Source: Ignavibacteria bacterium
Lineage (GTDB): Bacteria > Bacteroidota > Ignavibacteria > Ignavibacteriales > SURF-24
Assembly (NCBI GenBank): GCA_025612245.1
Contig: JAAXKQ010000009.1
Span: 62,001-126,000, forward strand
Reading direction: 5' to 3'
DNA: 64,000 nucleotides
Of this stretch, positions 1-9,095 are shown piece after piece (position 1 is the first letter of the stretch; each line of letters begins with the position of its first letter). The notes under the pieces were generated by a model that was given only the letters and a program-made list of their open reading frames with translations, was not told the DNA's origin and did not search any database. The position numbers were made by a program, and so were the translations under genes.

Positions 1-827
1 AGCTAAAGGATTCGTCATATTTCGGCGAAATTGTGGAAAGAATTAACATGGAAATGGTGGGCCTTCTTGGCAAAAGAACCGGTGAGATGCACCTGGCTCT
101 TTACTCTTTAAGAGACGATCCTGCCTTTAGTCCTGAGCCTTTTTCAATGCTATACCAGAGATCCATCTACCAGTCGGTAAGAAGCTTAATCAGGAGCACC
201 TACAGGCTCTTAAACAGGAACATTTCACTCATGCCGGAAGACTTAAGGAAGGAAAGCAGTGAGATGATTGGATATGAGCAGCCGCTCTTATCCTTTATTG
301 CAAAGATACTGACCGGGAAACTCCCTGCTCAGAAGATACGCATCCACGGGGATTATCATTTAGGGCAGGTCTTATTCACGGGCAAGGATTTTGTGATTAC
401 AAATTTTGAAGGGCCGGCCAACCAGTCGGTAAGTGAAAGGAAACTCAAGAGGTCCCCCCTCAGGGATGCAGCCGGAATGATCTGGTCATTTCATTACGCC
501 GCATATACGGCTTTGCTGGAATATAAATCCTCGCGCTCCGAGGACATTTCGGTCCTGGAAGCCTTTGCCGAGCAGTGGTGGCTCTGGATGGGAAGTGCAT
601 TTATGCAATCTTACTATGACGCCGTTCAGCAGACGGGCCTCCTGCCTCCGGACAAGGAGGAGCTTGAGTATATGCTGCACGTCTACCTGCTGGAGAAAAA
701 ATTTAATGAACTGCATTATGCTCTGTCTAAGAATATTGATGATGCATATATACCGATAAAGGGAATAAAGTACTTTTCAAAATTCTTCCTGAAAGAGGGA
801 AAGCATGAAAGTGTACTTAAAACGTGA
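1..827 (+). CDS. Maltokinase (Pep2-like) domain, C-terminal part of a probable TreS-maltokinase fusion; 5' end outside window
   Basis: The reading frame is open from the first full codon (position 3), so the GTG at 33 is an internal Val and the gene starts upstream. The visible part matches the C-lobe of maltokinases, which phosphorylate maltose to maltose-1-phosphate for the GlgE pathway and are often fused behind trehalose synthase. The kinase-like motif HGDYHLGQ (about 343-366) and the following segment ending in KRSPLRDAAGM are typical of the family. The metal-binding motif normally read as DFEG is NFEG here (Asn codon at 402-404), so activity is uncertain. The stop lies 41 bases before treZ, and the gene heads a same-strand trehalose cluster. 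Whether a TreS domain precedes it cannot be seen. Confidence 0.8.
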   Translation, partial: LKDSSYFGEIVERINMEMVGLLGKRTGEMHLALYSLRDDPAFSPEPFSMLYQRSIYQSVRSLIRSTYRLLNRNISLMPEDLRKESSEMIGYEQPLLSFIAKILTGKLPAQKIRIHGDYHLGQVLFTGKDFVITNFEGPANQSVSERKLKRSPLRDAAGMIWSFHYAAYTALLEYKSSRSEDISVLEAFAEQWWLWMGSAFMQSYYDAVQQTGLLPPDKEELEYMLHVYLLEKKFNELHYALSKNIDDAYIPIKGIKYFSKFFLKEGKHESVLKT

Positions 828-868
828 TGAAATAAATGAGTGTTTGTATATTATTTATCAGGTAAGGT

Positions 869-2701
869 ATGAAGATAGGTGCCAACTATTCGGGTAATGG
901 AACTTGTGAGTTTGTTGTATGGTCCCCTACGGCAGAAAAGATTGAGGTTAAGATTGCCGATGGGAGTGAAAATCTTATAGCAATGAAAAGGGATGAGGAG
1001 TATTACTGGAGAGCCAGGGTTGAAAACCTGAAAGCCGGACAGCATTATTTTTACAGGATTAATGGCGAGGTGGATAGAAGCGATCCGGCTTCAAACTCCC
1101 AGCCGGAAGACGTGCACGGGCCTTCTGAAATAATTGACCACAGCTCGTTTCAATGGACCGACGAGGACTGGGAAGGCGTACCGATTACGAATTTCATAAT
1201 TTATGAAGTGCACATAGGAACCTTGACCGATGAGGGTACATTTGATGCGGCAGTAAAGAGGCTTGATGATATCAGGGATCTGGGAATAACGGCAGTTGAA
1301 GTGATGCCTGTTTCCCAGTATCCGGGTGAAAGAAACTGGGGCTATGACGGGGTTTATCCATTTGCAGTACAAAGTTCCTATGGTGGTGCGGAAGGATTAA
1401 AACGCTTTGTTGATGCCTGTCACAAAAAGGGGGTGGCAGTAATACTGGATGTGGTATATAATCATTTCGGGCCCGCAGGAAACTACCTGAATAATTACGG
1501 GCCATACTTTACTTCAAAATACAAGACGCCCTGGGGCGAGGCAGTAAATTTTGACGAGGAGTACAGTGACGCCGTAAGAAACTACTTTGTTGAAAATGTC
1601 CTCTACTGGTTCAGGGATTTTCACATAGATGCATTGCGCCTGGATGCAGTTCACAGCATTTACGACTACAGCGCAAAACACATATTAGAAGAAATGGCCG
1701 AGACTACGGACCACTTGTCAAAAACCGAAGGAAAAAAACATTTTCTTATTCTGGAAAGCGACTTAAATGACGTGAGATATATTAATCCGCGTGAAATTGG
1801 CGGCTACGGGTGTGATGCACAATGGAGTGACGATTTCCATCATTCGCTTCATTGTCTTCTTACGGGAGAAAATTCTGGCTACTATATGGATTTCGGAACT
1901 ATCGGCGATATGGTTAAAGCCATGAAGAACAGTTTCGTATATACCGGGCAGTATTCCCGATTCCGCAAAAGAAAGCACGGGAATGATCCTTCCGAAAGGC
2001 CCACATATCAGTTTATCGTAAGCATGCAGAACCACGACCAGATAGGGAACCGTGCCTTTGGCGAAAGGCTTTCAAGCCTGGTATCCTTTGAGGCTGCCAA
2101 GCTTGCAGCAGGCGTAATGATGCTATCTCCGTATATACCCATGCTCTTTATGGGAGAGGAATATGCCGAGGACACTCCGTTCCAGTATTTCGTAAGCCAT
2201 AGCGATCCTGTGCTTGTAAAAGCGGTACAGGATGGAAGGAAAGAGGAGTTCAAGGCCTTTCAGTGGAAATCGGAGGTGCCCGACCCGCAGAGCGAGGAGA
2301 CTTTTGTGAATTCGAAACTCAGGTGGAATAAGAGACAGGAGGGAAGGCACAAAGTGATGCTGGAATTCTATAAAGAGCTCATCGGGCTTAGGAACAACCT
2401 CCCGGCACTGAAGAATTTCGACAGGAAAGATATGAATGTTATTGGTATTGAAGACGAAAAGGTGATTTTCTCTCACAGGTGGAAGCGTGAACATGGCCTT
2501 TACTGCATAATGAATTTTAACGACATGGAGATTACCACTTTTGTACCTCTTCCAAGGGGATCATGGAAAAAAATAATGGATTCCTCAGAAGGCAAATGGA
2601 TGGCCAAGGGCTCTTCAATGCCGGAAAGACTGGATAAAAAGCAGGACGTCACAATCAAGGAATTCAGCTTTGCTCTTTATGAACTGGAAATGAAAGGATA
2701 A
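869..2701 (+). CDS. treZ: Malto-oligosyltrehalose trehalohydrolase
   Basis: This GH13 enzyme releases trehalose from maltooligosyltrehalose made by TreY. The 610-residue length is normal for TreZ. An N-terminal carbohydrate-module/isoamylase-like beta domain (about 1-100) precedes the catalytic barrel. The catalytic triad is visible: nucleophile D259 in LRLDAVH, acid/base E296 in LILESD, and D390 in QNHDQIGNR. The conserved DVVYNHFGP loop is at about 194-202. The ATG is preceded by a weak GGTAAGG. The partner enzyme TreY is encoded at 5250 with a GH57 protein in between, which supports the TreZ call over a generic branching enzyme. Confidence 0.95.
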   Translation: MKIGANYSGNGTCEFVVWSPTAEKIEVKIADGSENLIAMKRDEEYYWRARVENLKAGQHYFYRINGEVDRSDPASNSQPEDVHGPSEIIDHSSFQWTDEDWEGVPITNFIIYEVHIGTLTDEGTFDAAVKRLDDIRDLGITAVEVMPVSQYPGERNWGYDGVYPFAVQSSYGGAEGLKRFVDACHKKGVAVILDVVYNHFGPAGNYLNNYGPYFTSKYKTPWGEAVNFDEEYSDAVRNYFVENVLYWFRDFHIDALRLDAVHSIYDYSAKHILEEMAETTDHLSKTEGKKHFLILESDLNDVRYINPREIGGYGCDAQWSDDFHHSLHCLLTGENSGYYMDFGTIGDMVKAMKNSFVYTGQYSRFRKRKHGNDPSERPTYQFIVSMQNHDQIGNRAFGERLSSLVSFEAAKLAAGVMMLSPYIPMLFMGEEYAEDTPFQYFVSHSDPVLVKAVQDGRKEEFKAFQWKSEVPDPQSEETFVNSKLRWNKRQEGRHKVMLEFYKELIGLRNNLPALKNFDRKDMNVIGIEDEKVIFSHRWKREHGLYCIMNFNDMEITTFVPLPRGSWKKIMDSSEGKWMAKGSSMPERLDKKQDVTIKEFSFALYELEMKG

Positions 2702-2715
2702 GAAAAGGAGAAATT

Positions 2716-5151
2716 ATGGAAAGATACGTATGTATTCACGGGCATTTTTATCAGCCCCCGAGGGAAAACCCCTGGCTTGAGGAGATTGAAGTACAGGATT
2801 CGGCATACCCTTACCGTGACTGGAATGAAAGAATCAACGCCGAGTGCTACAGCCCGAACACTGCTGCGCGCATTCAGGCCGGAGACGGCACGGTTCTGAA
2901 CATTTTAAATAATTACTCGAAAATCAGCTTTAACTTTGGGCCTACGCTTCTTTTGTGGATGGAGAAGCACTCGCCCGATACATATAAGAGCATTATACAA
3001 GCGGACATTGAAAGCAGGGAACTATATTCAGGACATGGTTCGGCTATTGCTCAGGTTTATAATCACATGATAATGCCCCTTGCCAACACAAACGACAAGC
3101 GCACTCAGATAATCTGGGGCATTGCCGATTTCAAATTCCGCTTCGGGCGCGACCCGGAAGGGATGTGGCTGGCCGAGACTGCAGTTGACAATGAAACTCT
3201 CGACATTCTTGCAGAATTTGGTATTAAGTTTACAATACTCGCCCCAAGGCAGGCAAAACAGGTAAAGCAGATGGATTCTGAAGAGTGGACTGATGTAAGC
3301 AACGCATCAATTGACCCCAAAAGGGCATACCTTTGCAGGCTTCCTTCGGGAAGAACAATTAACCTGTTTTTCTATGACGGGCCGATTTCGCAGGAGCTGG
3401 CCTTCGGCGACCTCCTGAAAAACGGGGAGAACCTGGCCAACCGCCTTGTCGGCACTTTCAGGGATGACGACTCACCTCAGCTGGCACACATTGCAACAGA
3501 CGGTGAAACCTACGGCCACCATGCAAAGCACGGCGATATGGCACTTGCCTACTGCCTGAACTTTATCGAAAGCAATAATTTGGCTAAGATAACTGTCTAT
3601 GGAGAGTTCCTGGAGAAGTATCCTCCCACGCATGAAGTTGAAATTATTGAAGACACTTCGTGGAGCTGCATACACGGAATTGAAAGATGGCGCAGTAACT
3701 GCGGATGCAACACCGGCCGCCCGGGCTGGGGACAGGAGTGGAGGGCACCACTAAGAGAGGCTCTGGACTGGCTGAGGGACGAACTTATAGGATTCTATGA
3801 GAAAGGTGTTGCAGACTTTACTGAGGCTCCCTGGAAACTCCGGGACGATTATATAAATGTTATTCTGGACAGGCGTCCTGAAAGCTTGAATAAATTCTTT
3901 TCTTCATTCTCCTCGAACGGCTTTACGGATGAAAAGAAAACAAGAATTCTTAAACTTCTTGAAATGGAGCGTCATGCGCTTTTGATGTACACAAGCTGCG
4001 GATGGTTTTTTGATGAGATCTCGGGCATTGAGACCATCCAGGTGATAATGTATGCAGGCCGTGCAATTCAGCTGGCGCGTGAGCTTGGCGGACCTGACCT
4101 GGAGGCTGAATTTATCAAGCGTCTGGAGAAAGCACCAAGCAATATTCCGGAAGTGCAAAATGGCGGACGGGCATATGAAATGTACGTTAAACCCGCATTC
4201 ATCGACATGCTCAGGGTTGCAGCCCACTTTGCAATTAAGGCTCTTTTCGAGAATAAGAAAGATGAAGAGGGTACTGAAATTTTCAGCTACAAAGTCGCGG
4301 AAGATTCCGACGAGAGATTTGAGGCGGGAAGGCAGAGGATGATTATTGGACGCGCCCTGATGCATTCAAATATAACGCTGGAAGATACCCCCGTAAGCTA
4401 TGCAGTCATACATTTCGGCGATCAGATTGTAAACGGCGGCGTGAGGGAGTTTAAGGGTGATGAAGCATTTAACGAGATGAAGAGTGAGCTTATTGATGCT
4501 TTCCAGAAAATGAACCTTGTTGAGATGGTCCTTCTTTTGGATAAGCATTTCGGCACTCATAATTACACATTATGGCACCTGTTCAAGGATGAAAGCCGTA
4601 AGGTATATCACATAATTATGAGAAAAACGCTGGAGGAAATCGAATTCTCATTCAGACAGATTTATGAAAACCACTATCCCTTAATGCAGGCTCTTGTGGA
4701 TGCAAGGCTGCCCCTGCCGAAGGCAATTTCAACGGCCGTGGAATTTGTCATTAATTTGGACATACTGAAAATACTTGAGAGCAGTGAGCCTATAGATAAT
4801 GAAAAACTTACCAAGCTATCGGCCGAAGCAAAAAAGTGGTCCATTCAGTTGGAGAATCAAAGATTAAGCTATGTGGCTTCCAAACGGATTAATAAAATGT
4901 CGCAAAAACTGGCTGAAGATCCAATGAATACCAGTCTTATGAACGAAATGGCAGATGACTTGATTTCACTGCACGGAATAGGTCTGGACCTTAATATGTG
5001 GAAGGCTCAGAATATACTTTTCTTAGTTGGGCAGGATCACCTGCATCCTATGAAGTCGAAAGCCAGAAAAGGTACGCAGTACGCGCAAAAATGGATGGGT
5101 AACTTTAAGAAACTGGAACATGAAATGCAGATTAAGCTGGAAGAGACCTGA
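2716..5151 (+). CDS. Glycoside hydrolase family 57 protein with DUF3536
   Basis: The N-terminal third is a GH57 domain: HGHFYQPPRENPW near residue 9, the nucleophile region with E154 in MWLAETAVD, and the second acid D262 in ATDGETYGHH. The remaining ~500 residues are mostly helical and match the DUF3536 architecture. GH57 includes amylases, 4-alpha-glucanotransferases and branching enzymes, but the activity of the DUF3536 group is not known to me. No signal peptide is visible, so it is probably cytoplasmic. It has a strong AAGGAG ribosome-binding site 14 bases after treZ, so it is surely co-transcribed. Its place between treZ and treY suggests a role in processing glycogen or maltodextrin that feeds trehalose synthesis; that role is inference. 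Confidence 0.85.
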   Translation: MERYVCIHGHFYQPPRENPWLEEIEVQDSAYPYRDWNERINAECYSPNTAARIQAGDGTVLNILNNYSKISFNFGPTLLLWMEKHSPDTYKSIIQADIESRELYSGHGSAIAQVYNHMIMPLANTNDKRTQIIWGIADFKFRFGRDPEGMWLAETAVDNETLDILAEFGIKFTILAPRQAKQVKQMDSEEWTDVSNASIDPKRAYLCRLPSGRTINLFFYDGPISQELAFGDLLKNGENLANRLVGTFRDDDSPQLAHIATDGETYGHHAKHGDMALAYCLNFIESNNLAKITVYGEFLEKYPPTHEVEIIEDTSWSCIHGIERWRSNCGCNTGRPGWGQEWRAPLREALDWLRDELIGFYEKGVADFTEAPWKLRDDYINVILDRRPESLNKFFSSFSSNGFTDEKKTRILKLLEMERHALLMYTSCGWFFDEISGIETIQVIMYAGRAIQLARELGGPDLEAEFIKRLEKAPSNIPEVQNGGRAYEMYVKPAFIDMLRVAAHFAIKALFENKKDEEGTEIFSYKVAEDSDERFEAGRQRMIIGRALMHSNITLEDTPVSYAVIHFGDQIVNGGVREFKGDEAFNEMKSELIDAFQKMNLVEMVLLLDKHFGTHNYTLWHLFKDESRKVYHIIMRKTLEEIEFSFRQIYENHYPLMQALVDARLPLPKAISTAVEFVINLDILKILESSEPIDNEKLTKLSAEAKKWSIQLENQRLSYVASKRINKMSQKLAEDPMNTSLMNEMADDLISLHGIGLDLNMWKAQNILFLVGQDHLHPMKSKARKGTQYAQKWMGNFKKLEHEMQIKLEET

Positions 5152-5249
5152 ATAACTGAAGTGAAGTTCCAATTGGACGGAAGGAGACTTTAAGAAATTA
5201 AAGCCTCCGATATTATAATAATCTTCTTTGTAATCATTACGGGTAAAAT

Positions 5250-8060
5250 ATGCATATCCCAAGATCCACTTACAGGCTTCAGCTTAACGCTGATTTTACT
5301 TTTAACGACCTGAAGGAAATTGTGCGCTATCTTTCAGAGCTGGGAATTTCCGACATTTATTCCTCCCCAATTATGAAAGCTGCCAAGGGTAGCCTGCATG
5401 GTTACGATTCCGTGGACCCGAACCAGTTTAATTCCGAGATCGGAACGGAGGAAGAATTTGACCAGCTGGTTGAGGAGTATAAAAAGTATAAAATGGGATG
5501 GCTGCAGGATGTGGTGCCAAACCATATGGCATACTCGTCTGAAAACCAGATGATTGTCGATTTGCTCGAAAACGGTCCTAACTCACGCTTCTATAATTTT
5601 TTCGACATCGAATGGAATCATCCTCATGCAAGTGTCAGGCAAAGAGTGCTGGCTCCTTTTTTGGGAAAGTATTTCCAGGAAGTCCTGGAAGATGGTGAGC
5701 TCATGCTAAGATATGATGCTGAAGGCTTCAGCGTTTATTACTACGATAACCGGTTCCCTCTCAAAATGGAATCCTACTCCGATATACTTGCCTTCAGAAT
5801 GCCGAACCTGCAGAACAAGCTTGGGAAGAACCATCCTGACGTGATAAAGTACCTCGCAGTTCTCTACATACTGCGCTCGCTTCCGACCTCGGAGGAGATG
5901 GATGAACGCTACTCCCAGATTAAATTTGTAAAAGGTATGCTCTATGAGCTCTATACCGGAAACGAGGTCATAAGGGAGTTCATTGACGAAAACTTGAGGG
6001 TTTATAACGGCAGAAAAGGTGTACCGGAGAGTTTCAATATGCTGGAAAAGCTTCTTGCCGACCAGTACTTCCGTCTTGCATACTGGAAGGTTGCAAATGA
6101 AGAGATCAACTACAGGAGGTTTTTCAACATCAGCAGCCTTATCTCACTTAAGATGGAAAATGAGGAGGTCTTTAACCGCATACACACTCTTGTGCTAAAG
6201 CTCGTTGGAGAAGGTAAAATTGACGGCTTGAGAATTGACCACGTGGACGGTCTTTATGATCCAACCTCATACCTGAAAAGGCTGCGCGGAAGGCTGCAGG
6301 ATAACTACCTGGTGGTGGAAAAGATACTTGAACTTGAGGAAGAATTGCCTGCTGAATGGCCCATTGAGGGAACCACGGGATACGAGTTCGTTAATTACGT
6401 GAACGGAATTTTCATTAAGAAGGAAAATGAGAAAGCCCTCACGGACATATACCAGAAGTTCTCCGGCTTTACGGCGCCTTATGAAAGGGTTGTAGCCGAG
6501 AAAAAAAGGCTCATCATTCAAACCCGTATGGCAGGCGAGGTGGAGCGCCTGGCATTTCTTGTTGAAGCCGTATCCAGCATTGACCGCTACGGAATTGACA
6601 TAACTATGCACGGGCTAAAAAGGGCGCTTGAAGAGATACTGACATATTTCCCGATATACCGGACCTATATTAATGCCAGTGATTACACCGAGCGCGATAA
6701 AAGTTATCTGGAGGATCTCTTCCGCAGGGTTTCAAGAATAAGCCCAAGGCTTTCGCACGAGTTTAATTATATATGCAACCTTCTCATGCTGAGCTTCCGT
6801 GAGCATTTTACGGAGGAGCAGAAGAAAATAGCTCTGGACTTTGTAATGAAATTCCAGCAGCTTACCGGTCCACTCATGGCAAAGGGGTTTGAAGATACCG
6901 CACTTTATGTCTTTAACAGGTTAATCTCATTGAATGAGGTGGGGGGGAATGCCGGGCGTTTTGGAATCTCTGCTGATGAATTCCATAATTACTGTCAGAA
7001 GCGGGCAGCCGTGTGGCCTTATTCAATGAATGCCACTGCCACGCACGACACAAAGAGGGGGGAGGATGTTAGGGCCAGGATTAATGTACTCTCTGAAATT
7101 CCAGGTGAGTGGGAGGAAAGGGTAAATGCCTGGAACAAGATGACAAGTCCCGGCAAGGGTACACTAAACGGGGAGGCAATTCCAGACAGAAACGATGAGT
7201 ACTTCCTATATCAGACGCTCATTGGATCTTTCCCCTTTGAACAGACGGATACCTCGGAATATATTGGCCGAATAAAAGAATACGTAATTAAAGCCATACG
7301 CGAGGCCAAAGTTCACACCGCATGGATAAAGCCCGACGAGGACTACGAGCAGGCTTATTCCTCGTTCGTGGAAAATATCCTTACCCCCTCAGACGGAAAT
7401 CACTTCCTGATGGACTTTACCTCTTTTCAGAAGAAAATTGCCTTCTACGGTATGTTAAATTCGCTCAGCCAGACAATGATAAAGCTTACCTCGACGGGTG
7501 TTCCCGACGTTTACCAGGGGACAGAACTCTGGGATCTTTCCCTGGTTGATCCCGATAACCGCCGCCCGGTGGATTTCGACTTAAGGCGAAACCTCCTGGA
7601 GGAGATAAAAGCCCATTCTGAAAAAGACAGGCTGAAGTACCTGGCGAATATATTAAATTCCATGCAGGACGGCCGGATTAAGATGTATCTCATGCACTAT
7701 CTGCTTAAAGCCAGGAATGAGAACAAGGACCTGTTCCTGGACGGGCAATACATCCCCTTAAATCCGGGAGGAAGCCATGGCCGGAACCTCATAGCTTTTG
7801 CCAGAAAGCTCAACCATAGGTGGTCTGTTAGTGTTGCCCCGCGTCTGCTTACGGAATTTGTCAAAGAAGGGGAGCTCCCGCTGGGTGAGCGCTGGGCCGA
7901 GACAATGCTTGAGCTGCCGCCGGAAATTAAGTCCTGGAGAAATGCTCTGACGGGTTCAAGCCTGAAGATGCCCGAGAAACCCCGCTCCCGGAATTACCTG
8001 ATGATTAAGGACGTTCTGAGCAACTTCCCGGTTGCACTGCTTTTAGGAGAAAAAACATAA
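5250..8060 (+). CDS. treY: Malto-oligosyltrehalose synthase
   Basis: TreY is a GH13 enzyme that isomerises the reducing-end alpha-1,4 link of maltodextrins to alpha,alpha-1,1, giving the TreZ substrate. At 936 residues it has the large size of the family. The N-terminal PRSTYRLQL and the GYDSVDPNQFN segment are characteristic. The nucleophile is D330 in GLRIDHVDGL, followed by the acid/base region VVEKIL and the later ATHDTKRGED motif. The last part (GVPDVYQGTELWD and VDPDNRRPVD) is also TreY-specific. It starts 98 bases after the GH57 gene with only a weak ribosome-binding site. No debranching enzyme (TreX) lies in the window. Confidence 0.96.
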   Translation: MHIPRSTYRLQLNADFTFNDLKEIVRYLSELGISDIYSSPIMKAAKGSLHGYDSVDPNQFNSEIGTEEEFDQLVEEYKKYKMGWLQDVVPNHMAYSSENQMIVDLLENGPNSRFYNFFDIEWNHPHASVRQRVLAPFLGKYFQEVLEDGELMLRYDAEGFSVYYYDNRFPLKMESYSDILAFRMPNLQNKLGKNHPDVIKYLAVLYILRSLPTSEEMDERYSQIKFVKGMLYELYTGNEVIREFIDENLRVYNGRKGVPESFNMLEKLLADQYFRLAYWKVANEEINYRRFFNISSLISLKMENEEVFNRIHTLVLKLVGEGKIDGLRIDHVDGLYDPTSYLKRLRGRLQDNYLVVEKILELEEELPAEWPIEGTTGYEFVNYVNGIFIKKENEKALTDIYQKFSGFTAPYERVVAEKKRLIIQTRMAGEVERLAFLVEAVSSIDRYGIDITMHGLKRALEEILTYFPIYRTYINASDYTERDKSYLEDLFRRVSRISPRLSHEFNYICNLLMLSFREHFTEEQKKIALDFVMKFQQLTGPLMAKGFEDTALYVFNRLISLNEVGGNAGRFGISADEFHNYCQKRAAVWPYSMNATATHDTKRGEDVRARINVLSEIPGEWEERVNAWNKMTSPGKGTLNGEAIPDRNDEYFLYQTLIGSFPFEQTDTSEYIGRIKEYVIKAIREAKVHTAWIKPDEDYEQAYSSFVENILTPSDGNHFLMDFTSFQKKIAFYGMLNSLSQTMIKLTSTGVPDVYQGTELWDLSLVDPDNRRPVDFDLRRNLLEEIKAHSEKDRLKYLANILNSMQDGRIKMYLMHYLLKARNENKDLFLDGQYIPLNPGGSHGRNLIAFARKLNHRWSVSVAPRLLTEFVKEGELPLGERWAETMLELPPEIKSWRNALTGSSLKMPEKPRSRNYLMIKDVLSNFPVALLLGEKT

Positions 8061-8197
8061 GGCAAAAAACTTAAGCAGAAAAGATTTAATTTTATTTTTC
8101 TTTTTCCGATAATAAAAAGGAATCTTATATTTTGGAAAGAAATTTATCCGGAAAAGGATGAAAAAATTGAATAATTGCAATCATTTACCGAGGTGGA

Positions 8198-9064
8198 ATG
8201 TACTGGGAATACTTTAATCTGAAAGTTAATCCTTTTGGTATTACGCCGGATCCGAAGTTTTTATATTTAAGCACGCCGCATGCTTCAGCTATAGAATGGA
8301 TGAAAATGGCCATTGAGCAGCATGAATTTGGAATGATTACGGGTGAGGTAGGTTCAGGTAAGACCGTGTTGTCGCGCTATCTTGTAGACAGCCTGCCTGA
8401 GGAAAAGTTCAGGGTTGCCTGGATAATAAACCCGGTAATGTCTCCCTCGCAGCTGCTGCGTGAGGTTTATTCGCAGCTTTTTGACGACAAGGCGCCACAC
8501 TCGAAATCCCATCTTGTAAAAGCCCTGCAGGAAGGTTTAGTAAACCTGTTCGTCGAGAATAAATATCCTGTGGTCATAATTGACGAGGCGCAGGTAATTC
8601 CGGGCACAAAGATCTTTGAAGAGCTGAGGCTTTTGAGCAACTATCAGACTGACGAGCAGAACCTGATTTCAATTATACTTATGGGGCAGCCGGAACTGCT
8701 CAAGAAATTAAAGAAAAAGACACACAGGGCGTTCCTTCAAAGAGTAAGGTTTACCCTTACCTTAAATCCCCTTACTGAGGACGAGGTGGAAAGCTACATT
8801 GACCACCGCTTAAAAGTGGCAGGTCTTGAAAGTGGAAATATATTTACTCCTGATGCCCTTTTAAGAATTCATCAGATTACAGAAGGCTATCCGAGACCCG
8901 TTAACCACCTGGCGGCTTTTTCTATGATGGAAGCCATGACGCATGAAAAAGGGGTAATAGACGCCATGGACGTGGAAGCGGCAGCCAGATCAATTCTTTA
9001 TTTCGAAGACAGCCTAAAGGATAGTGCTCCTGAAAAGAAGGAGAAAGAGGCTGTAGGTGAATAA
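8198..9064 (+). CDS. ExeA/GspA-type AAA+ ATPase
   Basis: This 288-residue ATPase belongs to the ExeA/GspA group, which begins with the YWEYFNLKVNPF signature seen at residues 2-13. Walker A is GEVGSGKT (49-56), Walker B is VVIIDEAQ (125-132), arginine-finger candidates lie in FLQRVRF (near 182-184) and a sensor-2-like GYPRPVN is near 230. Relatives work in type II secretion, exopolysaccharide export loci and transposition. This copy lacks the C-terminal transmembrane and peptidoglycan-binding region of full-length ExeA and ends in a short charged tail. No secretion or transposase genes are adjacent; the only operon partner is the CheW protein 31 bases downstream. The ATG follows GAGGTGG. Confidence 0.85.
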   Translation: MYWEYFNLKVNPFGITPDPKFLYLSTPHASAIEWMKMAIEQHEFGMITGEVGSGKTVLSRYLVDSLPEEKFRVAWIINPVMSPSQLLREVYSQLFDDKAPHSKSHLVKALQEGLVNLFVENKYPVVIIDEAQVIPGTKIFEELRLLSNYQTDEQNLISIILMGQPELLKKLKKKTHRAFLQRVRFTLTLNPLTEDEVESYIDHRLKVAGLESGNIFTPDALLRIHQITEGYPRPVNHLAAFSMMEAMTHEKGVIDAMDVEAAARSILYFEDSLKDSAPEKKEKEAVGE

Positions 9065-9095
9065 ATTCTTTAACACAAGCGGGAAATTTTGACGT

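Noticed and set aside
33..827. GTG at 33 as the true start of the first gene
   Set aside because: The frame is open to the window edge and the protein would lack the kinase N-lobe.
5187..5212. Small hairpin between the GH57 gene and treY as a terminator
   Set aside because: The stem is short with a mismatch and no T tract follows, so the trehalose genes are probably one transcript.
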